Positions 1-8,409 are shown, counted from the stretch's first letter. The stretch is 18,445 nucleotides of DNA from Betaproteobacteria bacterium (GCA_947468785.1 CANIMS010000007.1:1-18445), one strand, 5' to 3'. The notes: generated from the letters alone by a model not told the origin. Numbers and translations: made by a program.

Positions 1-1
1 C

Positions 2-439
2 CTTGTTCTAGCTACTACTGCAACTGTTTTAGCTATCAGTGCTGGCACTGCTGTTGCTCAATTCCAAAAACCAGAAGATGCTATTAAATATCGCCAAAGC
101 GTATTTACCGTTTTAGGAAATTCTTTTGGAAAAATTGGCGCGGTTGTTAGAGGTGAAGCCCCATACAATAAAGATGATGTTGCCAAGAACGCTGCCATTG
201 TTGCGATGATGTCTACTTTGCCATGGCAAGCATTTGGCGCAGGTACTGAAGGTGGAAAAGCGCAATCTGATATTTGGTCTGATGGCGCTAAGTTCAAAGC
301 AGCGGCCGACAAGATGCAAGTAGCAGTTGCAAATTTAAATACTGCTGCTCAGTCCGGTGATCTAGAAAGCATTAAAAAAGCGTTTGGCGCTGCAGGACAA
401 AACTGCAAAGCTTGTCACGACGATTTCAGGAAGAAGTAA
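2..439 (+). CDS. cytochrome c' (5'-truncated by window edge)
   Basis: The reading frame is open from base 2 and its start lies left of the window. The visible protein opens with the hydrophobic part of a signal peptide, ending in an AVA-type cleavage site before QFQKP, so the product is periplasmic. It then shows about 120 residues of mostly helical, alanine- and lysine-rich sequence and ends with a single haem motif, CKACH, coded at 404-418, nine residues before the end of the CDS (439). One CXXCH close to the C terminus of a small helical protein is the hallmark of cytochrome c' (PF01322), a four-helix-bundle haem protein linked to binding of NO and other small ligands. The family assignment is firm; the physiological role is inferred. 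The last 14 bases overlap the end of the convergent cytochrome b561 gene. Confidence 0.88.
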   Translation, partial: LVLATTATVLAISAGTAVAQFQKPEDAIKYRQSVFTVLGNSFGKIGAVVRGEAPYNKDDVAKNAAIVAMMSTLPWQAFGAGTEGGKAQSDIWSDGAKFKAAADKMQVAVANLNTAAQSGDLESIKKAFGAAGQNCKACHDDFRKK

Positions 440-1109
440 TCAAGTAACCCACTACTACAGCGATTACACTTAATAGAACTAAAGCAAGCGTACGCTGTAT
501 AAAACCATCCTTAGATGGTCGGCCCAAGTCAGCTGGCGCATAGGTCGCCTCCTCACTTGGGTCAATTTCTTTATCGCCACTCACCATTGGCTTAATAAGG
601 TCTTCGCCCTTAAACTTTTTATAGTACAGAATGGCAGCAATATGAATGGCAACTAAGGTATAGATCAGAACCTGATTGGCTTCATGAATCTCCGAGAATA
701 AGGAGACGATGAGGTTAGGAACATATTTAGACAATGGGCCCCGAAAAGCAATTTCATCATCCACAAATAAGCCAGTAAATACCTGCACGCCCAACACAAA
801 CAGCAGCGCAAAAACAGAAACAGCCCCTAGCGGGTTGTGACCCAAAACACGGGGTGACTTGCCGCTGAGATAATTCAAAATGCTTTCCTTAGAAGGAAAG
901 AAGCTAGCAAAGCGAGCATGGGTTGAGCCTATAAAACCCCATGTGATCCTAAATAACAATAAGACCAAAATACTGTAGCCAAAATAAGCATGCCATTCGA
1001 TAGCATTGCCACCGATATTGACGCTAATGACACTGCCAATAATGCAGAAGACCAAAATCCAGTGAAATAGCCGAATTGGTAAGTCCCAAACACGAATGAT
1101 TTTCTTCAT
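426..1109 (-). CDS. cytochrome b561-family membrane protein
   Basis: This 227-residue membrane protein belongs to the prokaryotic cytochrome b561 family (PF01292), di-haem quinol-oxidising or electron-shuttling proteins of the inner membrane. It begins MKKIIRVWDLPIRLFHW, typical for the family. Candidate haem-ligand histidines are H16, H40, H142 and H156, placed in or near the predicted helices. A polar, proline-containing linker (about 176-203) leads to an extra C-terminal hydrophobic segment (about 205-224), one more than the usual four-helix core. I chose the ATG at 1107-1109; a longer frame to a TTG at 1148 adds only 13 unconvincing residues. The ribosome-binding site is poor: AGAGG sits one base before the ATG. 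The gene is convergent with the cytochrome c' gene, its likely electron-transfer partner by analogy with other b561/c' neighbours (inference). Confidence 0.85.
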   Translation of the reverse strand: MKKIIRVWDLPIRLFHWILVFCIIGSVISVNIGGNAIEWHAYFGYSILVLLLFRITWGFIGSTHARFASFFPSKESILNYLSGKSPRVLGHNPLGAVSVFALLFVLGVQVFTGLFVDDEIAFRGPLSKYVPNLIVSLFSEIHEANQVLIYTLVAIHIAAILYYKKFKGEDLIKPMVSGDKEIDPSEEATYAPADLGRPSKDGFIQRTLALVLLSVIAVVVGYLITSS

Positions 1110-1153
1110 ACCTCTAGGATAAAGCAGGATCTGTCTTAAACTAAGCAAAATTC

Positions 1154-2359
1154 ATGAACCCCAGTAAAGCCTTTAGAACCCTACTGCTCTACCGCATTGG
1201 TGCGACGCTAAGTTATCAAATCACGATGGTAGCGGTAGGTTGGCATCTATACGAAATTACAAACAGCGTAGTTTCACTGGGACTCATCGGCCTCGCTGAA
1301 TTAATTCCGTATTTCGCCCTTGCTCTATATTCAGGTCACGCAGTAGATCACTACTCTAGAAAGCTGATTGCAGCATTAGCCTGTTTAATTCATATGGCAG
1401 TAGCTGTATTTCTAGCGGCGATTGCCCTTGGATGGTTAACACCACCCGTCCCCCTTATTTATTGCGCAGTCGCTTTCATTGGTATTGGTCGTGCCCTATT
1501 GCGCCCTTCCTACCAAGCCTTATTTGGACAAATTATTCCAAGAGACCAACTTACCCGATATACCGCCTATGCTTCTTCTGCATTTCAGATTTGCGTAGTA
1601 GCAGGCCCAGGACTTGGCGGCCTGATGATTGGTTTCGCTGGCTTGGAGTGGACCTATTTATTGGCGGCTTTCTGTGCCGCATTTGGTTTATACGGTATTA
1701 CCTTCATTAAAGTGATTCAAGAAAAGAGGGGCGAGCTCTCGAATCATTTTTTGAAAAGTTTTTTAGAAGGTTTTCATTACGTCAGAAAACATGAGCTCAT
1801 ATTGAGCGTAATGGCACTCGATATGTTTGCTGTTCTTTTTGGAGGTGCAGTCTCGATTCTGCCGGCTTTTGTAAAAGAAGTTCTGAATGCGGGACCAGAG
1901 ACTCTTGGCATATTACGAGCGGCTCCTGCAGCTGGCGCTGTCATTACGGGAATTTACCTCGCAAGACGCCCCATACTCACTGAGTCGGGTAAATATCTTC
2001 TTCTCTCAGTGGCAGGATTCGGTGTTGCGATTATCGCTTTTGCCCTCTCCAGCAATCTCTGGGTCTGTGCATTTTTCTTATTCATCTCTGGTTGTTGCGA
2101 CTCTATTTCTGTAGTGATTCGCGGCAGCATCATGCAGCTCACAACACCAGATCATATGCGCGGCAGAATTAGTGCGATTAATGGCATCTTCATCGGCTCA
2201 TCAAATGAACTAGGTGCCTTAGAGTCGGGCATCGCGGCAAGTCTAATGGGATTAGTACCCTCAATCGTTTTTGGGGGAGCTGCAACCATCCTAATTGTTT
2301 TACTAACCTATCGACTCGCGCCCAATCTACGAAACGTTAATCTAAAAGATATTGCCTAG
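1154..2359 (+). CDS. MFS transporter, probable drug/siderophore exporter (MFS_3/EntS type)
   Basis: This 401-residue protein has about 12 hydrophobic segments and the major-facilitator loop 2-3 signature, seen as SGHAVDHYSRK around residues 60-70. The opening (LLLYRIGATLSYQITMVAVGWHLYEIT) and the mid-protein IRGSIMQLTTPDHMRGRISAI stretch are typical of the MFS_3 / enterobactin-exporter EntS group (PF05977). It should act as an inner-membrane proton-driven exporter; the substrate cannot be told. The ATG at 1154 is the first reasonable start, but I see no Shine-Dalgarno sequence before it. It diverges from the b561 gene with only 44 bases between the start codons, and ends 12 bases before the stop of the convergent dehydrogenase gene. 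Confidence 0.88.
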   Translation: MNPSKAFRTLLLYRIGATLSYQITMVAVGWHLYEITNSVVSLGLIGLAELIPYFALALYSGHAVDHYSRKLIAALACLIHMAVAVFLAAIALGWLTPPVPLIYCAVAFIGIGRALLRPSYQALFGQIIPRDQLTRYTAYASSAFQICVVAGPGLGGLMIGFAGLEWTYLLAAFCAAFGLYGITFIKVIQEKRGELSNHFLKSFLEGFHYVRKHELILSVMALDMFAVLFGGAVSILPAFVKEVLNAGPETLGILRAAPAAGAVITGIYLARRPILTESGKYLLLSVAGFGVAIIAFALSSNLWVCAFFLFISGCCDSISVVIRGSIMQLTTPDHMRGRISAINGIFIGSSNELGALESGIAASLMGLVPSIVFGGAATILIVLLTYRLAPNLRNVNLKDIA

Positions 2360-2371
2360 AACCCTTGAGCA

Positions 2372-3313
2372 TTACTTAATCTCTGGCAAGTCTTTCTGAA
2401 TAATTTTTAAGCCCTCACGTAAAGCATCTTGGTAGCGCTTACGCTCTGCTTGAATCGTTTCTGCAGTCCATGGGAAAAATCCCTCTCCTGTTTTCATACC
2501 AAATTTTCCGCTCTCCACGCGCTCACTTAAACACTTTGCAATCGTGGGAGAGTTATTTAAGGAAGGGTAAATCGTTGTTCCTCCAGCCGCATGGATTTCA
2601 AGCCCTGCATGATCCCGCTGCATTGCTGGTCCAGCGGCGATATAGCGAAAACCAAAACCAAAACGCACTGCCTTATCGATATCTTCTGGAGTACAAATAC
2701 CTTGATCAACCATGGAGAACGCTTCGCGTGATAAAGCGTGCTGCAAACGATTGGCTAAAAATCCAGGTAAGTCTTTTTTAACAGTGACCGGAACCATGCC
2801 ACAAGCTGTCATTAACCTGGTAAGACTGTCGGCAACCATAGGTGAAGTTTTCTCGCCATAAACTACTTCTACACAGGGAATCAAATGGGCCGGCATAAAA
2901 AAATGTAGACCAATCATTCGCGCCGCCGTTTTCAAACCGCTCGCAATTTGGCTAATGGGAAAGCTAGTGCTATTACTTGCCAATACTGCTTCTGGCTTCG
3001 CATACTTCTCAAGCTTAGCGAATAACTCTTGCTTGATATCGAGACGCTCAGGAACGCACTCAATCACTAGATCCACCTCTGACCAATCTACCTCTTCCAA
3101 AGTTCCAGCTATGCTGAGTAAATGAACCCGATTTTCATAACCCAGCTCACCCAAGGTATTGGCAAAATAATCGGGTAATAGGGCTCTACGCTCAGTGGTA
3201 GGTTCCACCACTTGAACGGCACACCCGCCGCGTGCGCAGACGGCAGCTACGTCTGCACCCATGGTGCCACCTCCAACAATCACGACTTTGGTTTCGGCTG
3301 GGGTAAACAACAT
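2372..3313 (-). CDS. 3-hydroxyacyl-CoA dehydrogenase-like NAD-dependent hydroxyacid dehydrogenase
   Basis: This 313-residue cytosolic enzyme has an N-terminal Rossmann fold with VGGGTMG (GxGxxG at residues 14-19) and an acidic residue at E37 ending the second strand, which points to NAD rather than NADP. Next come the family motif SNST, the catalytic His within GLHFFMP and the Glu within CVEVV, then a C-terminal helical 3HCDH domain. Length and single-domain form match short HADH, lambda-crystallin/L-gulonate 3-dehydrogenase and carnitine dehydrogenase relatives rather than FadB. The variant HFFMPAHLIP in place of HFFNPVPxM suggests a non-CoA hydroxyacid substrate (inference). The ATG at 3311-3313 follows a strong GAGGAGA ribosome-binding site with a 7-base spacer. 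The gene diverges from the hydroxyacid dehydrogenase/lyase/TRAP series, which suggests a shared pathway. Confidence 0.85.
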   Translation of the reverse strand: MLFTPAETKVVIVGGGTMGADVAAVCARGGCAVQVVEPTTERRALLPDYFANTLGELGYENRVHLLSIAGTLEEVDWSEVDLVIECVPERLDIKQELFAKLEKYAKPEAVLASNSTSFPISQIASGLKTAARMIGLHFFMPAHLIPCVEVVYGEKTSPMVADSLTRLMTACGMVPVTVKKDLPGFLANRLQHALSREAFSMVDQGICTPEDIDKAVRFGFGFRYIAAGPAMQRDHAGLEIHAAGGTTIYPSLNNSPTIAKCLSERVESGKFGMKTGEGFFPWTAETIQAERKRYQDALREGLKIIQKDLPEIK

Positions 3314-3400
3314 GGCATATTCTCCTCATTAGGGGGCGGACTTTTCAGCAAAAATCCTCTTACAATAGATGCATTATTCCAATAAAAAAGTAAGTGAGAC

Positions 3401-4330
3401 ATGATCCCCGTCAATTCGGTGCTAGAGGTCGGCCATTTCCCTGACATCATGCAGGCAGAAATTGATCGTCGTTTTACCCCGACACTCCATCTTGATCCAG
3501 AAGCTCCTGCTCCTAAGGGCAATTTTGAGGCGATCCTAGTTCGCTCTAACATTACGCTGCCCGAAGCATTGGTAAGGCAAATTCCTAGCGTCCGTATGGT
3601 ATCGACCTGCGGCGTTGGATATGACAATCTTCCACTGGCTTACCTTAAGGAACATGGCATCCAAGTAAGCAATACACCAGGGGTTCTCAATGATGCTGTT
3701 TGCGAATTAGCCATGGGCATGATGCTCGGGCTTTTGCGGCGCCTTCCCCAAGCTCAAGATTTTGTCAAAAGCACGGCTTGGTCTAAAGCTCCATTTGGCA
3801 TTACCACCACCCTAGCCGGCAAACGAGTCGGCATTGCCGGGATGGGTCGAATTGGCCAAGAACTAGCCCAGCGACTCCTCCCTTTTAAGGTAGAGATTGC
3901 TTATAGCGGGCCCACACCCAAAAATCTGCCTTACACCTACTTCAAAGACATCACCTCACTGGCCAATGTATCTGATGTGCTGTTTTTAACTTGCCCAGCC
4001 ACCCCTGAAACGGACAAAATGGTGAATGCAGCAGTACTTGCAGCACTGGGGCCTCAGGGCTACCTCATTAATATTGCTAGGGGAAGCGTGATTGATGAAA
4101 CCGCTCTTTTAGATGCACTGCAGCATAAAAAAATTGCTGGGGCTGCACTAGATGTCTTTGAAAATGAGCCTAATCCCAACAATGCTTTCTTAAATCTTGA
4201 TAATGTCCTTTTAACACCCCATATAGGCAGCGCTACCGCAGAAACACGGATAGCGATGACTAATTTAGCCGTAGATAATCTAGAAGCTTTTTTTAACCAG
4301 CAGCCACTTCATACAGAAGTTAAATATTAA
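3401..4330 (+). CDS. D-isomer-specific 2-hydroxyacid dehydrogenase (glyoxylate/hydroxypyruvate reductase type)
   Basis: This 309-residue enzyme of the D-2-hydroxyacid dehydrogenase family (PF00389/PF02826) should interconvert a 2-keto acid and a D-2-hydroxy acid in the cytosol. The cofactor motif GMGRIG lies at residues 147-152. The catalytic triad is complete: Arg227 in NIARGSV, Glu256 in FENEP and His274 in TPHIGSA. The stretch after the second beta strand (YSGPTPK, about 168-174) lacks the Asp expected for NAD binding, so NADP use is likely (inference). A TACAAT -10-like hexamer lies at 3361-3366, but I find no convincing -35 element. It is the first gene of a co-directional series; the next gene starts 12 bases after its stop. 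Confidence 0.87.
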   Translation: MIPVNSVLEVGHFPDIMQAEIDRRFTPTLHLDPEAPAPKGNFEAILVRSNITLPEALVRQIPSVRMVSTCGVGYDNLPLAYLKEHGIQVSNTPGVLNDAVCELAMGMMLGLLRRLPQAQDFVKSTAWSKAPFGITTTLAGKRVGIAGMGRIGQELAQRLLPFKVEIAYSGPTPKNLPYTYFKDITSLANVSDVLFLTCPATPETDKMVNAAVLAALGPQGYLINIARGSVIDETALLDALQHKKIAGAALDVFENEPNPNNAFLNLDNVLLTPHIGSATAETRIAMTNLAVDNLEAFFNQQPLHTEVKY

Positions 4331-4342
4331 ATCGGAGCAAGT

Positions 4343-5269
4343 ATGACCATTTCCTTACACCCCTCAACATTGCCTTCAGTGCTATCGCCAGTATTAACGC
4401 CATTTAAAGCGGATGGTAGCCCTGATGCGCAAAAGTTATTGAAGCAATGCAAATGGTTAGAGGCCAATGGTGTTGGTCAAGCAATTTTTGGTACCAACTC
4501 AGAAGCAAACTCAATGTCTGATCCACAAAAAATGAGTACCTTAACGGCCCTCATCGAAGGTGGACTCAATCCTGAGCACATGATGCCAGGTACAGGGGCT
4601 ACCTCGATTGATGCCACTGTTACGATGACAAAACATGCAGTAGCACACAAATGTGCTGGCGTTCTCATGCTTCCGCCCTTCTATTACAAAGACGTTACCG
4701 ATGATGGACTCTTTGCCTATTTTTCGGAAGTGATTCAAAAGGTAGGTGACTCAGCCCTGAAGATATACATCTACAACATTCCACCCGTTACTAAGATTAA
4801 TAAAAGCTTGGCATTACTTGAGCGTCTAGCCAAAGAATATCCACAAACTGTCGTTGGTATGAAGGATAGTTCTGGTGACTGGGCTTATACAGAATCGGTT
4901 ATTAAGCTGCTAGCTCCCTCGGGTTTCCGTGTTTATGCTGGTAGCGAAGTGTTCTTAATGCGCACCCTGCGAGCTGGTGGAGTTGGCTGTATTTCTGCTA
5001 CTGCAAACGTCAATCCAAAAGCGATCGCTGAACTTGCGGCACATTGGAGAGAGTCCAATGCTGATGAGCGTCAAGCCGATTTAGATAAACTCCGCTCGAT
5101 CTTTGCCCAATATCAAATGATTGCCGGCATGAAAACTGCCGTTGCCCATTACAGCAAAGATCCTGATTGGCTCAGAGTTCGTCCACCACTCATGCAATTA
5201 ACTAGTGATCAACAGGCAAAACTGATTAGTGAATTACAAAAAGCTAACTTTTCTATGCCTGGGCTTTAA
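4343..5269 (+). CDS. dihydrodipicolinate synthase/N-acetylneuraminate lyase family protein
   Basis: This 308-residue class I aldolase-type TIM barrel (PF00701) carries the Schiff-base lysine K174 in GMKDSSGD and the proton-relay tyrosine Y144 in IYIYNIPP. The canonical GTTGE loop is replaced by GTNSE at residues 50-54. This change, and the gene's place beside acid dehydrogenases and a TRAP system rather than lysine-synthesis genes, argues against true DapA and for a catabolic aldolase or dehydratase acting on a keto-deoxy sugar acid or related compound (inference). The ATG at 4343 follows CGGAG with a good spacer, 12 bases after the preceding stop, so the two genes are almost certainly co-transcribed. 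Its exact substrate cannot be read from sequence. Confidence 0.86.
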   Translation: MTISLHPSTLPSVLSPVLTPFKADGSPDAQKLLKQCKWLEANGVGQAIFGTNSEANSMSDPQKMSTLTALIEGGLNPEHMMPGTGATSIDATVTMTKHAVAHKCAGVLMLPPFYYKDVTDDGLFAYFSEVIQKVGDSALKIYIYNIPPVTKINKSLALLERLAKEYPQTVVGMKDSSGDWAYTESVIKLLAPSGFRVYAGSEVFLMRTLRAGGVGCISATANVNPKAIAELAAHWRESNADERQADLDKLRSIFAQYQMIAGMKTAVAHYSKDPDWLRVRPPLMQLTSDQQAKLISELQKANFSMPGL

Positions 5270-5293
5270 TTTATAAATACAAAGGAGACATTC

Positions 5294-6244
5294 ATGAAAT
5301 TACTCAAAATCCTCGTGCTGTCACTCAGCTTTTTATGGGCTGGCGCACAAGCACAAAATATTTCAATTGCTACCGGCGGTACCGGTGGTGTTTACTACCC
5401 TATGGGCGGTGGCTTAGCCTCAGTCTTATCTAAGTATGTCCCAGGAATGTCAGCGACTGCCGAAGTGACTGGTGGTTCAGTGGATAACTTAAAACTAATT
5501 GGTACTGGCAAACCTTACGTTGGTTTCTCAATGGCTGACGCTGCTAAAGATGCTAAAGATGGTGAGGATAAGTTCAAGGACAAGCCAGTAGATTTACGAA
5601 ACTTACTCATACTGTATCCAAACCTCATGCACGTTGCTACCGTGGAATCTACTGGCATTAAGACCATGAAAGATTTAAAAGGTAAGCGTGTCAGTACCGG
5701 CTCCCCAGGAAGTGCTACTGAAGTTATGGCATTTCGCTTGTTAGAGGCCGCTGGTCTTGATAAAGATAAAGATGTCAAACGTGAGCGCTTGAGCGTTGCA
5801 GAATCCGTCAATGCAGTAAAAGATCGCAAAATTGATGCATTCTTTTGGGTAGGCGGTCTTCCTACAGCAGCTGTTACTGATCTGGCAAATAGCCCTGGCA
5901 TGAAAATCGTGATGATCGATACCGCTGCTGAAGTTCCTGCTATGAATAAAAAATATGGCAATCTGTATTTCCCATCCGAGATTACAAAACAAACTTATAG
6001 CGGCATGGAAAAAGATAACAAAGTAGCAGCAGTTGCCAATCTTTTGGTTGTGAATGCCTCTATGTCTGATGCAGAAGCTTATAAAATTGTTAAGGCTATT
6101 TTTGATAATCAGCTTGAACTTGTCCGCTCACATGCTGAGTACAGAAATATCAAGCTAGAGAGCCAAAAAGCGAATGCCTCACCGATTGCCTATCATCCAG
6201 GCGCTTTAAAGTACTTTAAAGAAAAGGGTGTCAAGGTAAACTAA
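5294..6244 (+). CDS. TAXI-family TRAP transporter solute-binding protein
   Basis: This 316-residue periplasmic binding protein opens with a signal peptide (MKLLKILVLSLSFLWAGAQA, probable cleavage before QNISI). The mature start, ISIATGGTGGVYYPMGGGLA, is the diagnostic N terminus of TAXI TRAP receptors (PF16868), and the later TGSPGSATEV and DAFFWVGGLPTAAV segments also fit. It should capture an anionic solute in the periplasm and deliver it to the fused permease coded downstream. The start at 5294 is backed by a strong AAGGAGA site at 5281-5287. It lies 24 bases after the lyase gene. The 90-base gap to the permease gene holds a strong hairpin and a palindrome, annotated separately. Confidence 0.93.
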   Translation: MKLLKILVLSLSFLWAGAQAQNISIATGGTGGVYYPMGGGLASVLSKYVPGMSATAEVTGGSVDNLKLIGTGKPYVGFSMADAAKDAKDGEDKFKDKPVDLRNLLILYPNLMHVATVESTGIKTMKDLKGKRVSTGSPGSATEVMAFRLLEAAGLDKDKDVKRERLSVAESVNAVKDRKIDAFFWVGGLPTAAVTDLANSPGMKIVMIDTAAEVPAMNKKYGNLYFPSEITKQTYSGMEKDNKVAAVANLLVVNASMSDAEAYKIVKAIFDNQLELVRSHAEYRNIKLESQKANASPIAYHPGALKYFKEKGVKVN

Positions 6245-6258
6245 CACCACAACGAATA

Positions 6259-6283
6259 AAGGGGTGAGTTAATCTCACCCCTT
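6259..6283 (+). promoter_or_regulatory. intra-operon stem-loop between TRAP receptor and permease genes
   Basis: A perfect 10-bp stem (AAGGGGTGAG at 6259-6268, CTCACCCCTT at 6274-6283) closes a 5-base TTAAT loop. It begins 14 bases after the receptor stop codon. It is not followed by a T run, so it does not look like a full intrinsic terminator. A 3' stabiliser or partial terminator that raises receptor over permease expression fits its position (inference). Confidence 0.7.
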
Positions 6284-6284
6284 C

Positions 6285-6296
6285 TGCATTAATGCA
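6285..6296. repeat. 12-bp perfect palindrome TGCATTAATGCA
   Basis: TGCATTAATGCA is its own reverse complement and lies two bases after the stem-loop in the receptor-permease gap. It could be part of a compound RNA structure or a protein-binding site; a chance occurrence cannot be excluded. The bases after it, to 6327, are very A-rich and form the leader of the permease gene. Confidence 0.5.
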
Positions 6297-6334
6297 ACGT
6301 AAAAATAAATATAAATAGAAAAATAGGTTGAGTG

Positions 6335-8350
6335 ATGAACCAAAACGCAATTGATAACGAAACCCAAGAAAAGTTAGACGCCTTCATTAAGCAGGAAGAA
6401 GGGGACTCTAATGATTACAAAGGTCTATTGGCTAAGTTCATCACACTCGTAGCGGTAGGCATGTCATTGTTTCATCTATATGCCGCCTACTCGATTGTTC
6501 CAACTCAGCAATTACGTGTCATCCACGTTGCCTTAGTTTTATTTTTGGTGTTCTTAAGCTTTCCGATTGCCGCTCGCTTTAAAAACAAGTTGATGTTTTG
6601 GGATGTTTTGTTTGCCATAGGCTCTGTTGCCATTGCGTATTACATTCTGAGTGGCGGTGATGATTTCATGGACAGAAACACTGCCCCAAACTCTACTGAC
6701 GTAATGGTGGGTATTGCCCTCATCCTACTGATTCTTGAGGGTGTGAGGAGAACCAATGGCATGGTACTCGTTGCCGTTACAGTACTTTTCTTGCTATACG
6801 CCTTCTTTGGCAACTACCTTCCCGCCCCATGGACTCACAAAGGTTACGACTTAGATCGGCTAGTGGGTTATATGTACATGAGTCTAGAAGGCATCTACGG
6901 CACTGCAGTCGACGTCTCTGCCACTCTGATTATTCTTTTCACCATCTTTGGCGCCTTTTTGCAATTCACTGGCGCGGGTAAATTCTTTATCGACTTCTCC
7001 TTTGCTGCAATGGGCGGCAAATCATCTGGAGTGGGCAGAACAATTGTTTTGTCATCATTCCTAATGGGTGGACCATCAGGATCTGGTGTAGCAACTACTG
7101 TTACCGTAGGCTCTGTTGCAGCCCCCATGCTTGAGAAAGTGGGTTATGAAAAGAATGCTGCTGGCGGCCTTCTGGCAGCTGGCGGTCTTGGTGCCATCAT
7201 TTCACCACCAGTGCTAGGTGCGGCTGCCTTCTTGATTGCTGACTTCCTCAAAATCTCTTATTTAGATGTGTTGCTGATGGCAACCATCCCAACGATTCTG
7301 TTCTACCTTGGCTTATTTGTCATGGTTGAAATTGACGTACGCAAGTACGGCATGAAAAACATTCACTTTGAATCAGCAGAAAGTGCCTGGCAGTTAACGA
7401 AAAAATACTGGTTCCACTTTTTCTCATTAATCTCCATCGTGGTGTTCATGATGTTTGGTTTCTCACCGGTGATGTCCGTCTTTTGGGCTACCGTTGTTTC
7501 TGCTCTGTCGAGCATGCTGCGTAGAGATACCGCCATTATTCCGTGGGCTTGGTTCCAGGGTAAAGAGCCGATTCTTTCTGGCCTCTATACATCCAACCTA
7601 ACCAAGGCGCTCGCGTCTGGATCAACTGGTGTATTAGCGATTGCAGCAACTTGCGCGGGAGCTGGCTTGATAGTGGGTACCGTTACTCTTACCGGCCTTG
7701 GTCTTAAATTTAGCTCCATTGTGATTCAATATGCAGGTGGCTCATTACTACTGACCGCTATCTTTACAGCATTAATCGTCTGGATCGTTGGCTTAGCCGT
7801 TCCGGTAACCGCTTCTTATATTATTTGCGCCGTAATCGCTGCACCCGCACTCATTAATTTAGATGTGCCGCCCTTTGCTGCTCATATGTTTATCTTCTAC
7901 TACGCAGTGTTATCAGAGGTATCACCTCCAACCGCATTATCGCCATTTGCAGCTGCCGCAATTTGCAAAGGTAACCCCTATAGAACTACGCTCCAAACAT
8001 GGAAATACGTAGCCCCAGCGATTCTGGTGCCGTTTATGTTTGTGCTGGATAAGTCGGGCGTCAGTTTGCTTTTAATGGGCTCAACGAGCGCCTTAGAGCA
8101 AGCTAACTGGTCTCAGATCGCCTGGATTTCATTTACTGCGGTAGTTGGAATTATTTGTTTGGCTGGTGGATTACAAGGTTGGTTTATTGAAAAGACCAAA
8201 GTGTTTGAGCGCGTCATTATGGTGATCTCTGGAGTGGCTTTAGCCTATCCTGCAACAGAGGCTGATCTCATTGGCTTTATTGGGTTTGCTTTGGTACTCG
8301 TCACTCAAATCATTACTCACTTCAAGCTCAACCCCCGATCGTCTTCCTAA
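6335..8350 (+). CDS. TRAP transporter fused permease subunit (DctQM fusion, TAXI type)
   Basis: This 671-residue inner-membrane protein fuses the small (DctQ-like) and large (DctM-like, PF06808) TRAP permease parts, the usual arrangement for TAXI systems. An acidic cytosolic head of about 30 residues comes first, then many hydrophobic segments. The DctM core shows GGKSSGVGRT, MGGPSGSGVATTVTVG and AGGLGAIISPPVLGAAAF (about 225-305), with a matching second half around LAVPVTASYIICAV and SEVSPPTALSPFAAA. It should use a sodium or proton gradient to import the solute held by the receptor. The ATG at 6335 is chosen over the adjacent in-frame GTG at 6332 because TAGG at 6324-6327 gives a 7-base spacer. 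It closes the plus-strand series and is followed by a strong terminator. Confidence 0.93.
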   Translation: MNQNAIDNETQEKLDAFIKQEEGDSNDYKGLLAKFITLVAVGMSLFHLYAAYSIVPTQQLRVIHVALVLFLVFLSFPIAARFKNKLMFWDVLFAIGSVAIAYYILSGGDDFMDRNTAPNSTDVMVGIALILLILEGVRRTNGMVLVAVTVLFLLYAFFGNYLPAPWTHKGYDLDRLVGYMYMSLEGIYGTAVDVSATLIILFTIFGAFLQFTGAGKFFIDFSFAAMGGKSSGVGRTIVLSSFLMGGPSGSGVATTVTVGSVAAPMLEKVGYEKNAAGGLLAAGGLGAIISPPVLGAAAFLIADFLKISYLDVLLMATIPTILFYLGLFVMVEIDVRKYGMKNIHFESAESAWQLTKKYWFHFFSLISIVVFMMFGFSPVMSVFWATVVSALSSMLRRDTAIIPWAWFQGKEPILSGLYTSNLTKALASGSTGVLAIAATCAGAGLIVGTVTLTGLGLKFSSIVIQYAGGSLLLTAIFTALIVWIVGLAVPVTASYIICAVIAAPALINLDVPPFAAHMFIFYYAVLSEVSPPTALSPFAAAAICKGNPYRTTLQTWKYVAPAILVPFMFVLDKSGVSLLLMGSTSALEQANWSQIAWISFTAVVGIICLAGGLQGWFIEKTKVFERVIMVISGVALAYPATEADLIGFIGFALVLVTQIITHFKLNPRSSS

Positions 8351-8353
8351 ACT

Positions 8354-8387
8354 ATGAATAAAGCCCGCAGTAGCGGGCTTTATTCAT
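8354..8387. terminator. bidirectional intrinsic terminator
   Basis: A perfect 15-bp stem (8354-8368 with 8373-8387) closes an AGTA loop, with the GC-rich core GCCCGC/GCGGGC flanked by A/T-rich pairs. It starts 4 bases after the permease stop and lies between two convergent genes. The A- and T-rich outer stem gives a T-rich tract on either strand, so it can serve both genes. Confidence 0.9.
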
Positions 8388-8409
8388 TGGATCGTACTAG
8401 CTACTCTGA

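Noticed and set aside
1110..1148. N-terminal extension of the b561 protein from a TTG at 1148
   Set aside because: It adds 13 residues not typical of the family; the ATG at 1107-1109 begins exactly at the usual MKKIIRVWDLP opening.
3280..3627. 115-residue minus-strand open frame across the start of the hydroxyacid dehydrogenase gene
   Set aside because: It is antisense to a clear enzyme gene and overlaps two well-supported genes; its sequence resembles no family and reads as a shadow frame.
5515..5961. 148-residue minus-strand open frame inside the TAXI receptor gene
   Set aside because: It lies fully antisense to a clear receptor gene, with low-complexity serine- and alanine-rich composition.
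6259..6283. Reading the receptor-permease hairpin as a true intrinsic terminator
   Set aside because: No T tract follows the stem, and the downstream permease gene depends on the same transcript with no clear promoter of its own.
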